Assembly (NCBI GenBank): GCA_021807845.1
Contig: JAKBCM010000044.1
Location: 1 to 9,602 of the forward strand
Source: Pseudomonadota bacterium
GTDB taxonomy: Bacteria > Pseudomonadota > Gammaproteobacteria > Legionellales > Legionellaceae
DNA length: 9,602 nt
Direction: 5' to 3'
Shown piece by piece: positions 1 to 6,839 of this stretch. Within the stretch, counting starts at the first letter, position 1. The number at the start of each line of letters is the position of its first letter. The position numbers and the translations under genes were made by a program. The notes under the pieces were generated by a model that did no database searches, was not told the DNA's origin, and saw nothing but the letters and a program-made list of their open reading frames with translations.

Positions 1-1
1 G

Positions 2-160
2 CAAAGTTTTGCCAACAATGCTCGAGCTTCATTGGGCTATATTCGTCGAGCCAACCAAGGACTATTTACCATCACAGATGCAAACTCTAACTTTGATTCA
101 GGAAATGCCATCATGAAAAAAGTGCGTATCGTCACCACGGTTGAGTTTCAATTGAAATAA
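2..160 (+). CDS. 3' end of an unrecognised protein (52 C-terminal residues)
   Basis: This frame is open from the left edge of the window to a TAA at 158-160. It gives 52 residues that begin QSFANNARASLGYIRRA and end in VRIVTTVEFQLK. The other forward frame I checked from the window start closes by about base 90, which favours this one. The tail alternates polar and hydrophobic residues as in beta strands and has no membrane segment. I do not recognise the family. The C-terminus vaguely recalls the ends of minor pilin-like (PilW-type) or surface proteins, but that is too weak to name it. The start lies outside the window. Transcription runs in the same direction as everything downstream, with about 220 bases before the next start, so it is probably a separate unit. 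Confidence 0.6.
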   Translation, partial: QSFANNARASLGYIRRANQGLFTITDANSNFDSGNAIMKKVRIVTTVEFQLK

Positions 161-261
161 AAGGGCGTTGGCCACAACAAAGTTTACACGCATTTCTTCC
201 TAAATTCTGATGAATGCTTACAAAAGACTTTTATCTAGAAAAGAAATACGTTATAAAGAAT

Positions 262-288
262 AAGCCTGTATCAAGGATTGATAGGCTT
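262..288 (+). other. Bulged hairpin in intergenic region
   Basis: AAGCC (262-266) pairs with GGCTT (284-288), and TATCA (269-273) pairs with TGATA (279-283). A two-base TG bulge sits on the left arm and the loop is AGGAT. That gives ten pairs in total. No T-run follows, so it is not a standard Rho-independent terminator. It could be a leader structure for the helix-turn-helix gene at 381 or a processing site. The pairing is read directly from the sequence; any role is unknown. Confidence 0.4.
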
Positions 289-303
289 GAAGCACTGTGA
301 AAT

Positions 304-334
304 AGCGTTTAATAGCAACACCGAGACAAACGCT
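304..334 (+). other. Seven-pair inverted repeat, possible weak terminator or leader stem
   Basis: AGCGTTT (304-310) is the exact reverse complement of AAACGCT (328-334), separated by 17 bases. The right arm runs into TTGATCTTTT, an imperfect T-rich tail. It might terminate transcripts from the gene ending at 160, or be part of the 5' leader of the gene at 381. The long loop and interrupted T-tract make either role uncertain. Confidence 0.3.
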
Positions 335-368
335 TTGATCTTTTGCACACAGCCACACAAAATTTCTC

Positions 369-375
369 AAGGAGG
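369..375 (+). promoter_or_regulatory. Strong ribosome binding site of the HTH gene
   Basis: AAGGAGG is a near-perfect Shine-Dalgarno sequence, five bases before the ATG at 381. It is the strongest such site in the window and fixes the start of the helix-turn-helix gene. Confidence 0.85.
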
Positions 376-380
376 GAAGA

Positions 381-650
381 ATGAACAGCAAAGTGTTTTC
401 ACAACGGTTTAATAGGGAGCTATCTTTATTAGGCTTTCCTGAAGACCTAGCAGAAAAAACAAAAGCTGTATCTAAAGTTTTTGGTGTGACTCGCCATCTA
501 GCGAATGCAATGATCTTTGGCCATATGTTACCACCAGAAGATCAACTGGATAAAATTGCTGAAATTCTGGAAGTCTGCCCACAATGGTTAAGTGGCAAAA
601 CAGATCGGAAAAAAGCATACTCAGGACGAGAATCCATTGAAAACGGGTAG
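381..650 (+). CDS. Small helix-turn-helix (cI/Cro-like) DNA-binding protein
   Basis: This 89-residue protein is probably a cytoplasmic transcriptional regulator. Residues 5-73 follow the layout of phage-repressor-type HTH domains. FSQRFNRELSLLG is the first helix. A helix-turn-helix follows around residues 24-46, with the turn at FGVTRH (34-39) and the probable recognition helix LANAMIFG after it. The domain closes with a segment ending EILEVCPQWLSG (61-72), like the VSVEWLLTG-type end seen in this family. There is no dimerisation, peptidase or ligand domain beyond this, only a charged tail of about 17 residues. The ATG is set by a strong Shine-Dalgarno. It lies 49 bases upstream of the DUF155 gene, whose likely promoter sits in between, so it may be autonomous or may regulate that operon. 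Its target is unknown. Reading it as the antitoxin of a pair is not supported, because no toxin-like partner is adjacent. Confidence 0.8.
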   Translation: MNSKVFSQRFNRELSLLGFPEDLAEKTKAVSKVFGVTRHLANAMIFGHMLPPEDQLDKIAEILEVCPQWLSGKTDRKKAYSGRESIENG

Positions 651-667
651 TTTGGATAAGATTAGGT

Positions 668-673
668 TATAAT
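668..673 (+). promoter_or_regulatory. Perfect -10 box (TATAAT) ahead of the DUF155-led operon
   Basis: TATAAT matches the sigma-70 -10 consensus exactly. It lies 18 bases after the stop of the HTH gene and 26 bases before the ATG at 700, which would give a leader of about 20 bases. No good -35 stands 16-18 bases upstream: GGGTAG is there, and the nearest TTGAAA at 637-642 is too far at 25 bases. The promoter, if real, may therefore depend on an activator. The HTH protein encoded just upstream is a natural candidate, but that is inference. Confidence 0.45.
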
Positions 674-699
674 CTAGCCTGACATACTGGTAGAATGAA

Positions 700-1506
700 A
701 TGGAATGCTTGAGTTTTTGCATTGGCAATAATATTGATCTCACAAGGTTGGATACTCATTATAAGACAACCATTGTTGGCTATGCATCGGTAAAATCGCG
801 TGATGTATTGAAATTAACACCCTGCGATAACAATCAGGTGTTGGTGTTTGTATTTAAAAATGGCACCGTGGTATCGTGGGGGGTTAAGCGCCACAAGATG
901 GCAGCATACCTTGACACCATCAATTTGTTTGCCAACAAACCCATTTCATTTCGCGTCCATGATGAATTTAGCTTTAAAAACGGCGATAAAACGGCCATTG
1001 AACCCCATGATTTTTTTGATGTAGATTGTTTATCCATTGAAACCGATAGTGATGAATTGAAACTCAGTTTATCTTATGGATTTTCCCAATCCGTAAAATT
1101 ACAGTATTTTGAAACCATTCTAGAAGCATTGATTGAAAAATACACCCCACTGATTCATCAGTTATCTTACAAAGGTGGTATGCCAGTCACCCGAAATCAG
1201 ATCCGTCATGTGATAGGAGAAATCTTAAGTGCCAAAAGTGAAATGAATCTGATCAGTAATTTTTTGTATCACCCAAAGTATTTTTGGCAACATCCAACCC
1301 TTGAAGATCATTACATTATGCTGGAGCGATATTTGCATATTCAACGACGGGTCAATGCGATGAATCATAGACTGGATACGCTCAATGAAATTTTCGATAT
1401 GTTCAATAGCTATCTTGAATATCGCCACTCACATAGCCTAGAAATCATTATTATTGTTCTCATTTCTTTTGAAATAGCGTTCAATGTATTCAATTTTCAT
1501 TTTTAA
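700..1506 (+). CDS. DUF155 / RMND1-YagE family protein with C-terminal membrane anchor
   Basis: This 268-residue protein belongs to the DUF155 family, whose eukaryotic members (yeast Rmd1, human RMND1) include mitochondrial proteins needed for translation or meiotic division. The bacterial function is not established. Family landmarks are visible in order: VLVFVFKNGTVVSWGV (47-62), the strand KLSLSYGFSQSVKLQYFE (121-138), a helical stretch with GEILSAKSEMNLISNFL (173-189), the hallmark PKYFWQHPTLE (192-202), RRVNAMNHRLDTLNEIF (216-232), and a final hydrophobic segment at about 248-266 after HSHSLE. That arrangement is typical: a soluble domain, a helical hairpin and one C-terminal membrane helix. 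The in-frame TAG at 691-693 excludes an earlier start, and the ATG at 695 soon meets a stop. The Shine-Dalgarno is poor. The gene leads a tight four-gene block, 21 bases before the purine permease. Confidence 0.87.
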   Translation: MECLSFCIGNNIDLTRLDTHYKTTIVGYASVKSRDVLKLTPCDNNQVLVFVFKNGTVVSWGVKRHKMAAYLDTINLFANKPISFRVHDEFSFKNGDKTAIEPHDFFDVDCLSIETDSDELKLSLSYGFSQSVKLQYFETILEALIEKYTPLIHQLSYKGGMPVTRNQIRHVIGEILSAKSEMNLISNFLYHPKYFWQHPTLEDHYIMLERYLHIQRRVNAMNHRLDTLNEIFDMFNSYLEYRHSHSLEIIIIVLISFEIAFNVFNFHF

Positions 1507-1527
1507 CAAGTTTCATGAGTGTAACCA

Positions 1528-2796
1528 ATGACCTATTTTAAAAGCGATGCATCGCTCAAAACAGAGCTTTATGCGGGCATCACTACTTTTCTAACAATGG
1601 CATACATTGCCTTTGTGAATCCCGCCATTTTGCAAGATGCAGGAATGAACCAGGGATCTGTTTTTACCGCCACCTGTATGGTCTCGGCCTTTGCCACGCT
1701 CCTCACTGGTTTATATGCCAATACTCCTATTGGAGTAGCTCCAGGCATGGCATTGAATATTTACTTTGCATACAACGTAGTCAAAGAACTCTCTTTTCCC
1801 TGGCAACAGGCTTTAGCCATGGTATTTGTGTCTGGCTTGTTGTTTTTTTTGATAAGTTTAACAAACCTTCGTCGATTATTGACAGAAGCCATTCCACATA
1901 ATCTTCAGATTGCGATTCTTATTGGCATTAGTTTATTAATCGCTTTGATTGCTTTACAAACCAATCACCTGATTGTTCGTGGGAATCATACCATGATGCA
2001 CCTCGGGGACATTGGCCGTCCAGAAAGCCTCTTATTCTTTTTAGGGTTTCTTTTCATCTTAGTGCTAGATTATTATCGAATACCGGCAGCCATTATCATC
2101 AGCATTATCTCGATTACTTTGCTCAGTTTATTGCTTGGACTCTCAACATGGCATGGGATGATGTCCCTCCCTCCCTCAATAAGTCCCACCTTATTTCAAC
2201 TAGACTTTACAAGTTTAGGCACCGTTGAGGGTTTAAAAACGATGTTTGCTTTCTTTTTAATCGCCATGTTTGATGCCACAGGAACGCTGATAGGATTACT
2301 CAATCAATCTGTTTTTAAAGATAGACCTCGTTATAAAGAACGGTTAATTAAAAATTTAACCTCTGATGCAGCAGGTTCTGTATTAGCTGGGTTATTTGGC
2401 TGCGCGAATACGTCACCCTTCATTGAATCTGCAGCAGGGATACAAGTAGGGGGACGCACAGGGGTCACTGCCGTCGTTATTGCCCTTGGATTTAGTTGCA
2501 TGCTGTTTTTTTTCCCATTGGCTCAAACCATTCCAACCTTTGCGGTAGGTCCTGCTTTACTCTATGTAGCCTGTTGTATGATGAGAAACTTAAGCGAGTT
2601 GAAATTAGTAGAAATCACCGAAACTGCTCCTTGTGTGTTAACCATCATGATGATCCCTTTTACCTCATCCATTGCTGATGGAATTGGTGCTGGCATTATT
2701 TTATATACCTTAATGAAATTACTGACTCGCCAGGCCGTCAATGGAATGTTGTGTAGCTTGTGTTTGTTATTTGTTGTCTTTTTTATGATCAGCTGA
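1528..2796 (+). CDS. AzgA-type purine permease (NCS2 superfamily)
   Basis: This 422-residue inner-membrane protein is a predicted proton-coupled importer of adenine, guanine or hypoxanthine. It is highly hydrophobic, with the multi-helix pattern of NCS2 carriers (usually 14 segments). Family motifs are clear: LYAGITTFLTMAYIAFVNP (14-32), APGMALNIYFAY (71-82), the first substrate-region motif FDATGTLIGLL (248-258) and the second FIESAAGIQVGGRTGVTAV (298-316) with its conserved Glu300. The AzgA subgroup (PbuG, AdeP/YicO, GhxP/YjcD) is favoured over uracil/xanthine NCS2 proteins by the opening GITTFLTMAYI and by FDATGT. The usual G-TSTVTTYIESAAG wording is changed here to GCANTSPFIESAAG, so specificity cannot be assigned. 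Length is close to the family norm. Upstream in-frame GTG at 1519 is followed at once by TAA, so ATG 1528 is the start. The stop overlaps the next start as TGATG, which indicates translational coupling. Confidence 0.92.
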   Translation: MTYFKSDASLKTELYAGITTFLTMAYIAFVNPAILQDAGMNQGSVFTATCMVSAFATLLTGLYANTPIGVAPGMALNIYFAYNVVKELSFPWQQALAMVFVSGLLFFLISLTNLRRLLTEAIPHNLQIAILIGISLLIALIALQTNHLIVRGNHTMMHLGDIGRPESLLFFLGFLFILVLDYYRIPAAIIISIISITLLSLLLGLSTWHGMMSLPPSISPTLFQLDFTSLGTVEGLKTMFAFFLIAMFDATGTLIGLLNQSVFKDRPRYKERLIKNLTSDAAGSVLAGLFGCANTSPFIESAAGIQVGGRTGVTAVVIALGFSCMLFFFPLAQTIPTFAVGPALLYVACCMMRNLSELKLVEITETAPCVLTIMMIPFTSSIADGIGAGIILYTLMKLLTRQAVNGMLCSLCLLFVVFFMIS

Positions 2797-4259
2797 TGAA
2801 TATTCGCCCCCACGTTATCATAGCACTTTATTTTGGCTTACTTTTGCTCATTGCCCCCGTTAACTTACTCACTTTTGATACTTACTATTACTGGGAATGG
2901 AGTCGGCATCTACAGTTATCGTATTATGATGGCCCGCCCTTAATAGCCTATTTCATCAAATCATCGACCTTACTTTTTGGCGATACTTTATTTGCATTAA
3001 GCTTTGTTGGGATTGTCTCTGTCGCTCTAACCAGCTGGATTATTTATAAAACAGCACGGCTATTTTTATCGATAGGAGCAAGCCAGATTGCTCTGTTGTT
3101 GTGGTTATTTTCACCCTTCATGACCATAGACCTATTAAAACAAACCACCTATGACACACCACTCACTTTATTTTGGGCCTTATCGATTTATTTTGTTGTT
3201 CGATTTATTCAGTGGAATCAAACAAAAGACTTATATCTTTTAGGACTAAGCATTGGCTTGATGATGCTTTCAAAATATTCTGCAGTGGTGCTGATTTTAG
3301 CCTTATTCATTTTTTTGTTGACGACCTCTTATCGCTATCTCTTTAAAACACGCCATTTTTACTTCGTGTGTATCCTTGCACTACTGGTGTTTAGCCCCGT
3401 CATCTTATGGAACATTGAGCATCACTGGGAATCTTTTACCTATCAACTAAATACCCATCAATTGAGAAATCAAGTATCGCCACTATTTTCTATAGGTAAA
3501 GCATTTGTATTTTATTTTTTACCTGCCTTAAATGTCATGATGCTACCAGCCACCCTGTGCTGGCTGAAACGACCCTATTTATTTATCCCAAAGAAGGCTT
3601 CATCAAAAGATACATATGCGCTCACTGTGTATCTCTTAATGATCATTTGCACCACCTTTTTTTTCTTTTACCTCATTCTCTCGGCAAAAACAGCGTTGAG
3701 GGTCAATTGGCTTAGCCCCTATTTAGTGACCAGTGCATTGTTGGCTGGCGTTTGTTATGAGAGGTTCCATTATCACAAAGCACTCGTTGGCCTCATTATA
3801 GTCTATGGGATGTTAAGCGTGTTTATCATGCTAAATAACACTTATTTTTATAGCATCAACAAGTCAGAAAAACTCATCCATTACCAACTGATTGAACAAT
3901 TGAATCACACCTATCCTCACTTACCCAAAACCGTTATCTCCACAGGATGGTTCGAAGCACGGATGCTCTTTTTTCTGAACCACAAACCCAAGGTCTACAC
4001 GCTCCATTGCAATTCCTTGGAAAATCAATATGCTTTATGGAGCACTTCTATTGTCAAGCAGATTAAAAGTAAATCACTAGAACATATTTTGTATATCGAC
4101 CCTTACGATAGAATCGACTGTATCAAGCCTTACTTTGATCAATGTGTTCCATTATCGACTCCCACCTATCTCTATCAAAACAAGCGCTATACAATCTATG
4201 CTTATCTATGTTCTAACTTCCTAACTCATCATGATAGTCTCATCCCATCAACTAAATAA
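2796..4259 (+). CDS. PMT_2/GT39-type membrane glycosyltransferase
   Basis: This 487-residue polytopic inner-membrane protein resembles the dolichyl-phosphate-mannose protein mannosyltransferase / ArnT-like family. These enzymes use polyprenyl-phosphate sugars and act on the periplasmic side. Landmarks: FDTYYYWEWSRHLQLSYYDGPPL (27-49, in the first periplasmic loop), with the putative catalytic Asp28 and Asp45; YDTPLTLFWALSIY (119-132); GLMMLSKYSAVVL (154-166); PVILWNIEHHWESF (201-214); then RVNWLSPYLVTSALL and a soluble C-terminal part of about 140 residues. Most relatives have Asp-Glu at the first motif, whereas here it is Asp-Thr. The reading frame extends upstream to a TTG at 2760. I chose ATG 2796 because it gives the typical N-terminus (a short basic stretch, then a membrane helix) and overlaps the permease stop as TGATG. 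Acceptor and sugar are unknown: lipid A, a surface glycan or a protein are all possible. Confidence 0.85.
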   Translation: MNIRPHVIIALYFGLLLLIAPVNLLTFDTYYYWEWSRHLQLSYYDGPPLIAYFIKSSTLLFGDTLFALSFVGIVSVALTSWIIYKTARLFLSIGASQIALLLWLFSPFMTIDLLKQTTYDTPLTLFWALSIYFVVRFIQWNQTKDLYLLGLSIGLMMLSKYSAVVLILALFIFLLTTSYRYLFKTRHFYFVCILALLVFSPVILWNIEHHWESFTYQLNTHQLRNQVSPLFSIGKAFVFYFLPALNVMMLPATLCWLKRPYLFIPKKASSKDTYALTVYLLMIICTTFFFFYLILSAKTALRVNWLSPYLVTSALLAGVCYERFHYHKALVGLIIVYGMLSVFIMLNNTYFYSINKSEKLIHYQLIEQLNHTYPHLPKTVISTGWFEARMLFFLNHKPKVYTLHCNSLENQYALWSTSIVKQIKSKSLEHILYIDPYDRIDCIKPYFDQCVPLSTPTYLYQNKRYTIYAYLCSNFLTHHDSLIPSTK

Positions 4260-5097
4260 CGAACAGCTCCTGCAGCTTGATGGTCTTTGTGCTGAGTGTA
4301 AACAAATTGATCGTCATCAAGTGGCCATTTATCGCCACCTTTTAAGTCAATATCGCATGCTTCCAAACAACGTGCTTTACTATGAAGATCAATTATTGAT
4401 AGGCTTTTTAAGCACTTTTTATTTCCAGGAAAATGAGTGTGAAATCAGTATCATGGTCTCACCCTCTTCGCGAAGGCAAGGCATCGCGAGACAAATGATT
4501 CGACACATCCTTCCACTGATCAAAAGCCAAAAAATCACGATGATCTTGGTTTCATCACCCAGCCATTTCAATGACCTCTGGTTAACAAAGTGTGATTTTG
4601 AGTATCAATATAGTGAATACCAAATGCAGCACTTGCTTGATGCACCCCTACCAAAGTCAAATTCCATCCTCTCGATACGACAAGCAACAAAACACGATCT
4701 TCACGCTCTATTACATATGGATAAACAATGTTTCCCAACGCAACATACCGCCATGTCTCATCGGTTTCAACATATGTTGGATGATGACAGTTACCAACTA
4801 TGGATTGCAGAAAAAAACAAGCGTCCCATAGGGAAAGTTCATCTGGTCATGCAAAAAGAAGGCGCTCGATTGACGGATCTTGCCATTCTGCCACAATACC
4901 AGAGACACGGTTTTGGGAGTGAGTTGGTGCGATACGCTATCCACCTATGCCAACGATTAGGATACACATACTTATCCCTTGATGTTGAAACAAAAAATCT
5001 TCAAGCTTTAAATCTCTACAATCGACTCGGTTTTCAGATAGTCAACGCTTGTGATTTTTGGTCCATTCCAATGAACTTATTCGAGGCGAAAATCTAA
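4231..5097 (+). CDS. Tandem-GNAT N-acetyltransferase (two GNAT domains)
   Basis: This 288-residue cytoplasmic protein contains two GNAT acetyl-CoA-binding folds. The N-terminal domain has the motif-A signature MVSPSSRRQGIARQMI (75-90), where the pyrophosphate loop is RRQGIA. The C-terminal domain begins near SILSIRQATKHDLHAL (145-160) and carries LAILPQYQRHGFGSELV (217-233) and the motif-B segment NLQALNLYNRLGF (256-268). Both CoA loops look usable; the C-terminal one is closer to consensus. The two-domain layout matches mycothiol-synthase-like and other tandem GNATs, where often only one half is catalytic. Substrate is unknown. The ATG lies inside the last 29 bases of the glycosyltransferase gene, with no clear Shine-Dalgarno, so translation probably depends on coupling. 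The next in-frame Met (residue 43) would cut into the first domain, which supports the early start. It is the last gene of the block, and 90 bases follow before the next start. Confidence 0.85.
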   Translation: MIVSSHQLNNEQLLQLDGLCAECKQIDRHQVAIYRHLLSQYRMLPNNVLYYEDQLLIGFLSTFYFQENECEISIMVSPSSRRQGIARQMIRHILPLIKSQKITMILVSSPSHFNDLWLTKCDFEYQYSEYQMQHLLDAPLPKSNSILSIRQATKHDLHALLHMDKQCFPTQHTAMSHRFQHMLDDDSYQLWIAEKNKRPIGKVHLVMQKEGARLTDLAILPQYQRHGFGSELVRYAIHLCQRLGYTYLSLDVETKNLQALNLYNRLGFQIVNACDFWSIPMNLFEAKI

Positions 5098-5111
5098 ACC
5101 AACAAGAGAAG

Positions 5112-5139
5112 TTGCTTAAGGTACGCTTATTAGTCTAAA
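5112..5139 (+). promoter_or_regulatory. Weak candidate promoter for the decarboxylase-dehydrogenase pair
   Basis: The 90-base gap between the acetyltransferase and the ThDP enzyme holds TTGCTT (5112-5117) and TCTAAA (5134-5139), 16 bases apart. They are partial matches to -35 and -10 elements. No Rho-independent terminator is visible in the gap, so read-through from the upstream block is equally possible. Confidence 0.25.
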
Positions 5140-5187
5140 GTAAATGATGTAAGACATTCTCGTTTAAGACTCAAAAAAGGATTTTTG

Positions 5188-6828
5188 ATGAAAGCCTCCG
5201 ATCTATTTCTGAATTGCCTTGAAGCCCAAGGGGTTAAAACCATATATGGTGTTCCTGGTGAAGAGAATGCAGATTTTATGATTTCTCTTCTGAATCATTC
5301 CATACAATTCATTACTTGCTGTCATGAACAAACAGCATCTTTCATGGCCACCATGCATGGTCATCTTACAAATGAGCCGGGCGTGTGTCTGGCAACGCTT
5401 GGACCTGGAGCTACGAATCTATTAACGGGTGTGGGACAAGCCAATTTAGATGGCGTCCCATTAGTGGCTATTATAGGCCAAGCAAATACCACAAGACTTC
5501 ATAAAGCTTCTCACCAAAATATCAATTCAATTGAAGTGTATAAACCTGTCACCAAATGGGCAAGAACCATCTTATCGGCGGATACTATCCCCGAGGTGAT
5601 TGCCAAAGCATTTAAAATTGCGGTCACAGGAAGACCTGGTGCCGTATTAATCGAATTACCCCAAGACATTGCCAGCTTTGATACCAATGCTGAGGTGATA
5701 GGAAAACGGGCTCATCCCAACGATGAAGAAACCTCTGAAGAGCAAATTCATGAGTTTCTGAAACTGTTGGAGCGAAGTGAAAGACCATTGCTTTTGATTG
5801 GAGATGGCGCATGCCATAGCGAAAGCGATAAACCCATCCGCGCATTTTTAGATAAAACAAAACTCTATTCTGCCTACACATTCATGGGAAAAGGTGTCAT
5901 CAGTAACCTTTATGAACGATCCCTACATTGCGTGGGTCTTGGTATGAAGGATCTCGCCTTAGAAGCCTTTCAATTATCTGATTTGGTGATTTGTGTCGGA
6001 TACAATCTCGTCGAATGGTCTCCATCGAAATGGAATACAGGCATTAAGAAAAAGATTGTTCATATCGACGTAGAACCCAGTGAAATCGATCAATTCTACT
6101 TGCCGGATTTAGAGATGGTTGGCTCCATTACCCGCATCTTTGAACAAATCAATCCGCATCTAGGTAAGAAACAAAAGAAAGATAACCCCTATTTTGCAGA
6201 CATTCAAAAACATGCGGAAATTGATATTCGTTCCTTTGCAGATGATGACGGATTTCCGATCAAACCGAAACGCATCTTGAAAGATATTCGTGACACATTG
6301 GCAGATGATGACATTTTAATCAGCGATGTTGGGGCCCATAAGATGTGGATTGCAAGACAATATGGTGCCAGACAATCTAAAACTTGTTTTATCAGCAATG
6401 GATTTTGCTCGATGGGTGGCAGTATGCCAGGTGCCATGGAAGCAAAACGTCTTTATCCTGAAAAAAATGTGATTGCGGTGTGTGGTGATGGGGGCTTTAT
6501 TATGAGTATTCAAGCCTTATTTACCGGGGTCACGCAAAAAATACCTTTTGTCGTGATTGTTTGGGAAGATTATCAATATGGCTTAATCAAATGGAAGCAA
6601 GAAATGCACTTTGACAAGCATTCCCATACGGAAGTAGAGCACCATGACTTGGCAAAAATTGCAGACGCGATAGGATGCCACTCTAAACGCATCAGCCAAA
6701 ACCGTGATTTTATCCCATCCTTGCACTGGGCCTTAAAAAATACTGAAAAACCAACTGTGCTTATTGTTCCTGTTGATTATAGCGAGAACATGAAGCTATT
6801 TTATCATCTCAAACAGGAAGTCGAATAG
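5188..6828 (+). CDS. ThDP-dependent acetolactate-synthase-like enzyme, candidate 2-oxoglutarate decarboxylase
   Basis: This 546-residue, full-length thiamine-diphosphate enzyme has the usual three domains. The N-terminal pyrimidine-binding domain (about 1-165) opens with GVPGEENADF (21-30), carries catalytic Glu47 in HEQ, then LATLGPGATNLLTGV (68-82), SHQ (108-110) and GRPGAVLIELPQD (148-160). The central domain follows (about 190-325). The C-terminal ThDP-binding domain has GDGG (433-436) and the second metal ligand Asp461 in VWEDYQYGLIKWKQ (458-471), ending with VPVDYSENMKL (527-537). The last motif is shared with catabolic acetolactate synthase (AlsS). The PGEEN start, GLIKWKQ and the adjacent succinate-semialdehyde dehydrogenase point instead to the 2-oxoglutarate decarboxylase subgroup described in Synechococcus PCC 7002. 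No regulatory small subunit is adjacent, unlike anabolic IlvBN. ATG 5188 is preferred over TTG 5185 because AAAAAAGG ends at 5180 with good spacing. Superfamily is certain; substrate is inferred. Confidence 0.88.
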   Translation: MKASDLFLNCLEAQGVKTIYGVPGEENADFMISLLNHSIQFITCCHEQTASFMATMHGHLTNEPGVCLATLGPGATNLLTGVGQANLDGVPLVAIIGQANTTRLHKASHQNINSIEVYKPVTKWARTILSADTIPEVIAKAFKIAVTGRPGAVLIELPQDIASFDTNAEVIGKRAHPNDEETSEEQIHEFLKLLERSERPLLLIGDGACHSESDKPIRAFLDKTKLYSAYTFMGKGVISNLYERSLHCVGLGMKDLALEAFQLSDLVICVGYNLVEWSPSKWNTGIKKKIVHIDVEPSEIDQFYLPDLEMVGSITRIFEQINPHLGKKQKKDNPYFADIQKHAEIDIRSFADDDGFPIKPKRILKDIRDTLADDDILISDVGAHKMWIARQYGARQSKTCFISNGFCSMGGSMPGAMEAKRLYPEKNVIAVCGDGGFIMSIQALFTGVTQKIPFVVIVWEDYQYGLIKWKQEMHFDKHSHTEVEHHDLAKIADAIGCHSKRISQNRDFIPSLHWALKNTEKPTVLIVPVDYSENMKLFYHLKQEVE

Positions 6829-6833
6829 GAGAT
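6826..6833 (+). promoter_or_regulatory. Ribosome binding site overlapping the decarboxylase stop codon
   Basis: The TAG stop at 6826-6828 is part of TAGGAGAT, whose AGGAG lies eight bases before the ATG at 6840. Sharing stop codon and Shine-Dalgarno suggests coupled translation of the two enzymes. Confidence 0.75.
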
Positions 6834-6839
6834 ATTCTC

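Noticed and set aside
335..363. TTGATC-17-CAAAAT as a promoter for the HTH gene
   Set aside because: Transcription would start at about 370, inside the Shine-Dalgarno, which would remove the strong ribosome binding site.
381..650. Toxin-antitoxin pair formed by the HTH protein and its neighbour
   Set aside because: The adjacent gene is a DUF155 protein with a membrane anchor, not a toxin family, and the 49-base gap contains its own -10 box.
1843..3664. Three runs of eight T (1843-1850, 2506-2513, 3657-3664) in the permease and glycosyltransferase genes as possible phase-variation tracts
   Set aside because: They encode Phe-rich membrane helices in an AT-rich genome, the frames are intact, and eight bases is short for a slippage switch.
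5188..6828. Annotation as anabolic acetolactate synthase large subunit (ilvB)
   Set aside because: No ilvN-type small subunit or branched-chain genes are adjacent, the NN-x-x-x-GMV-x-Q cofactor segment is absent, and the neighbour is a semialdehyde dehydrogenase.
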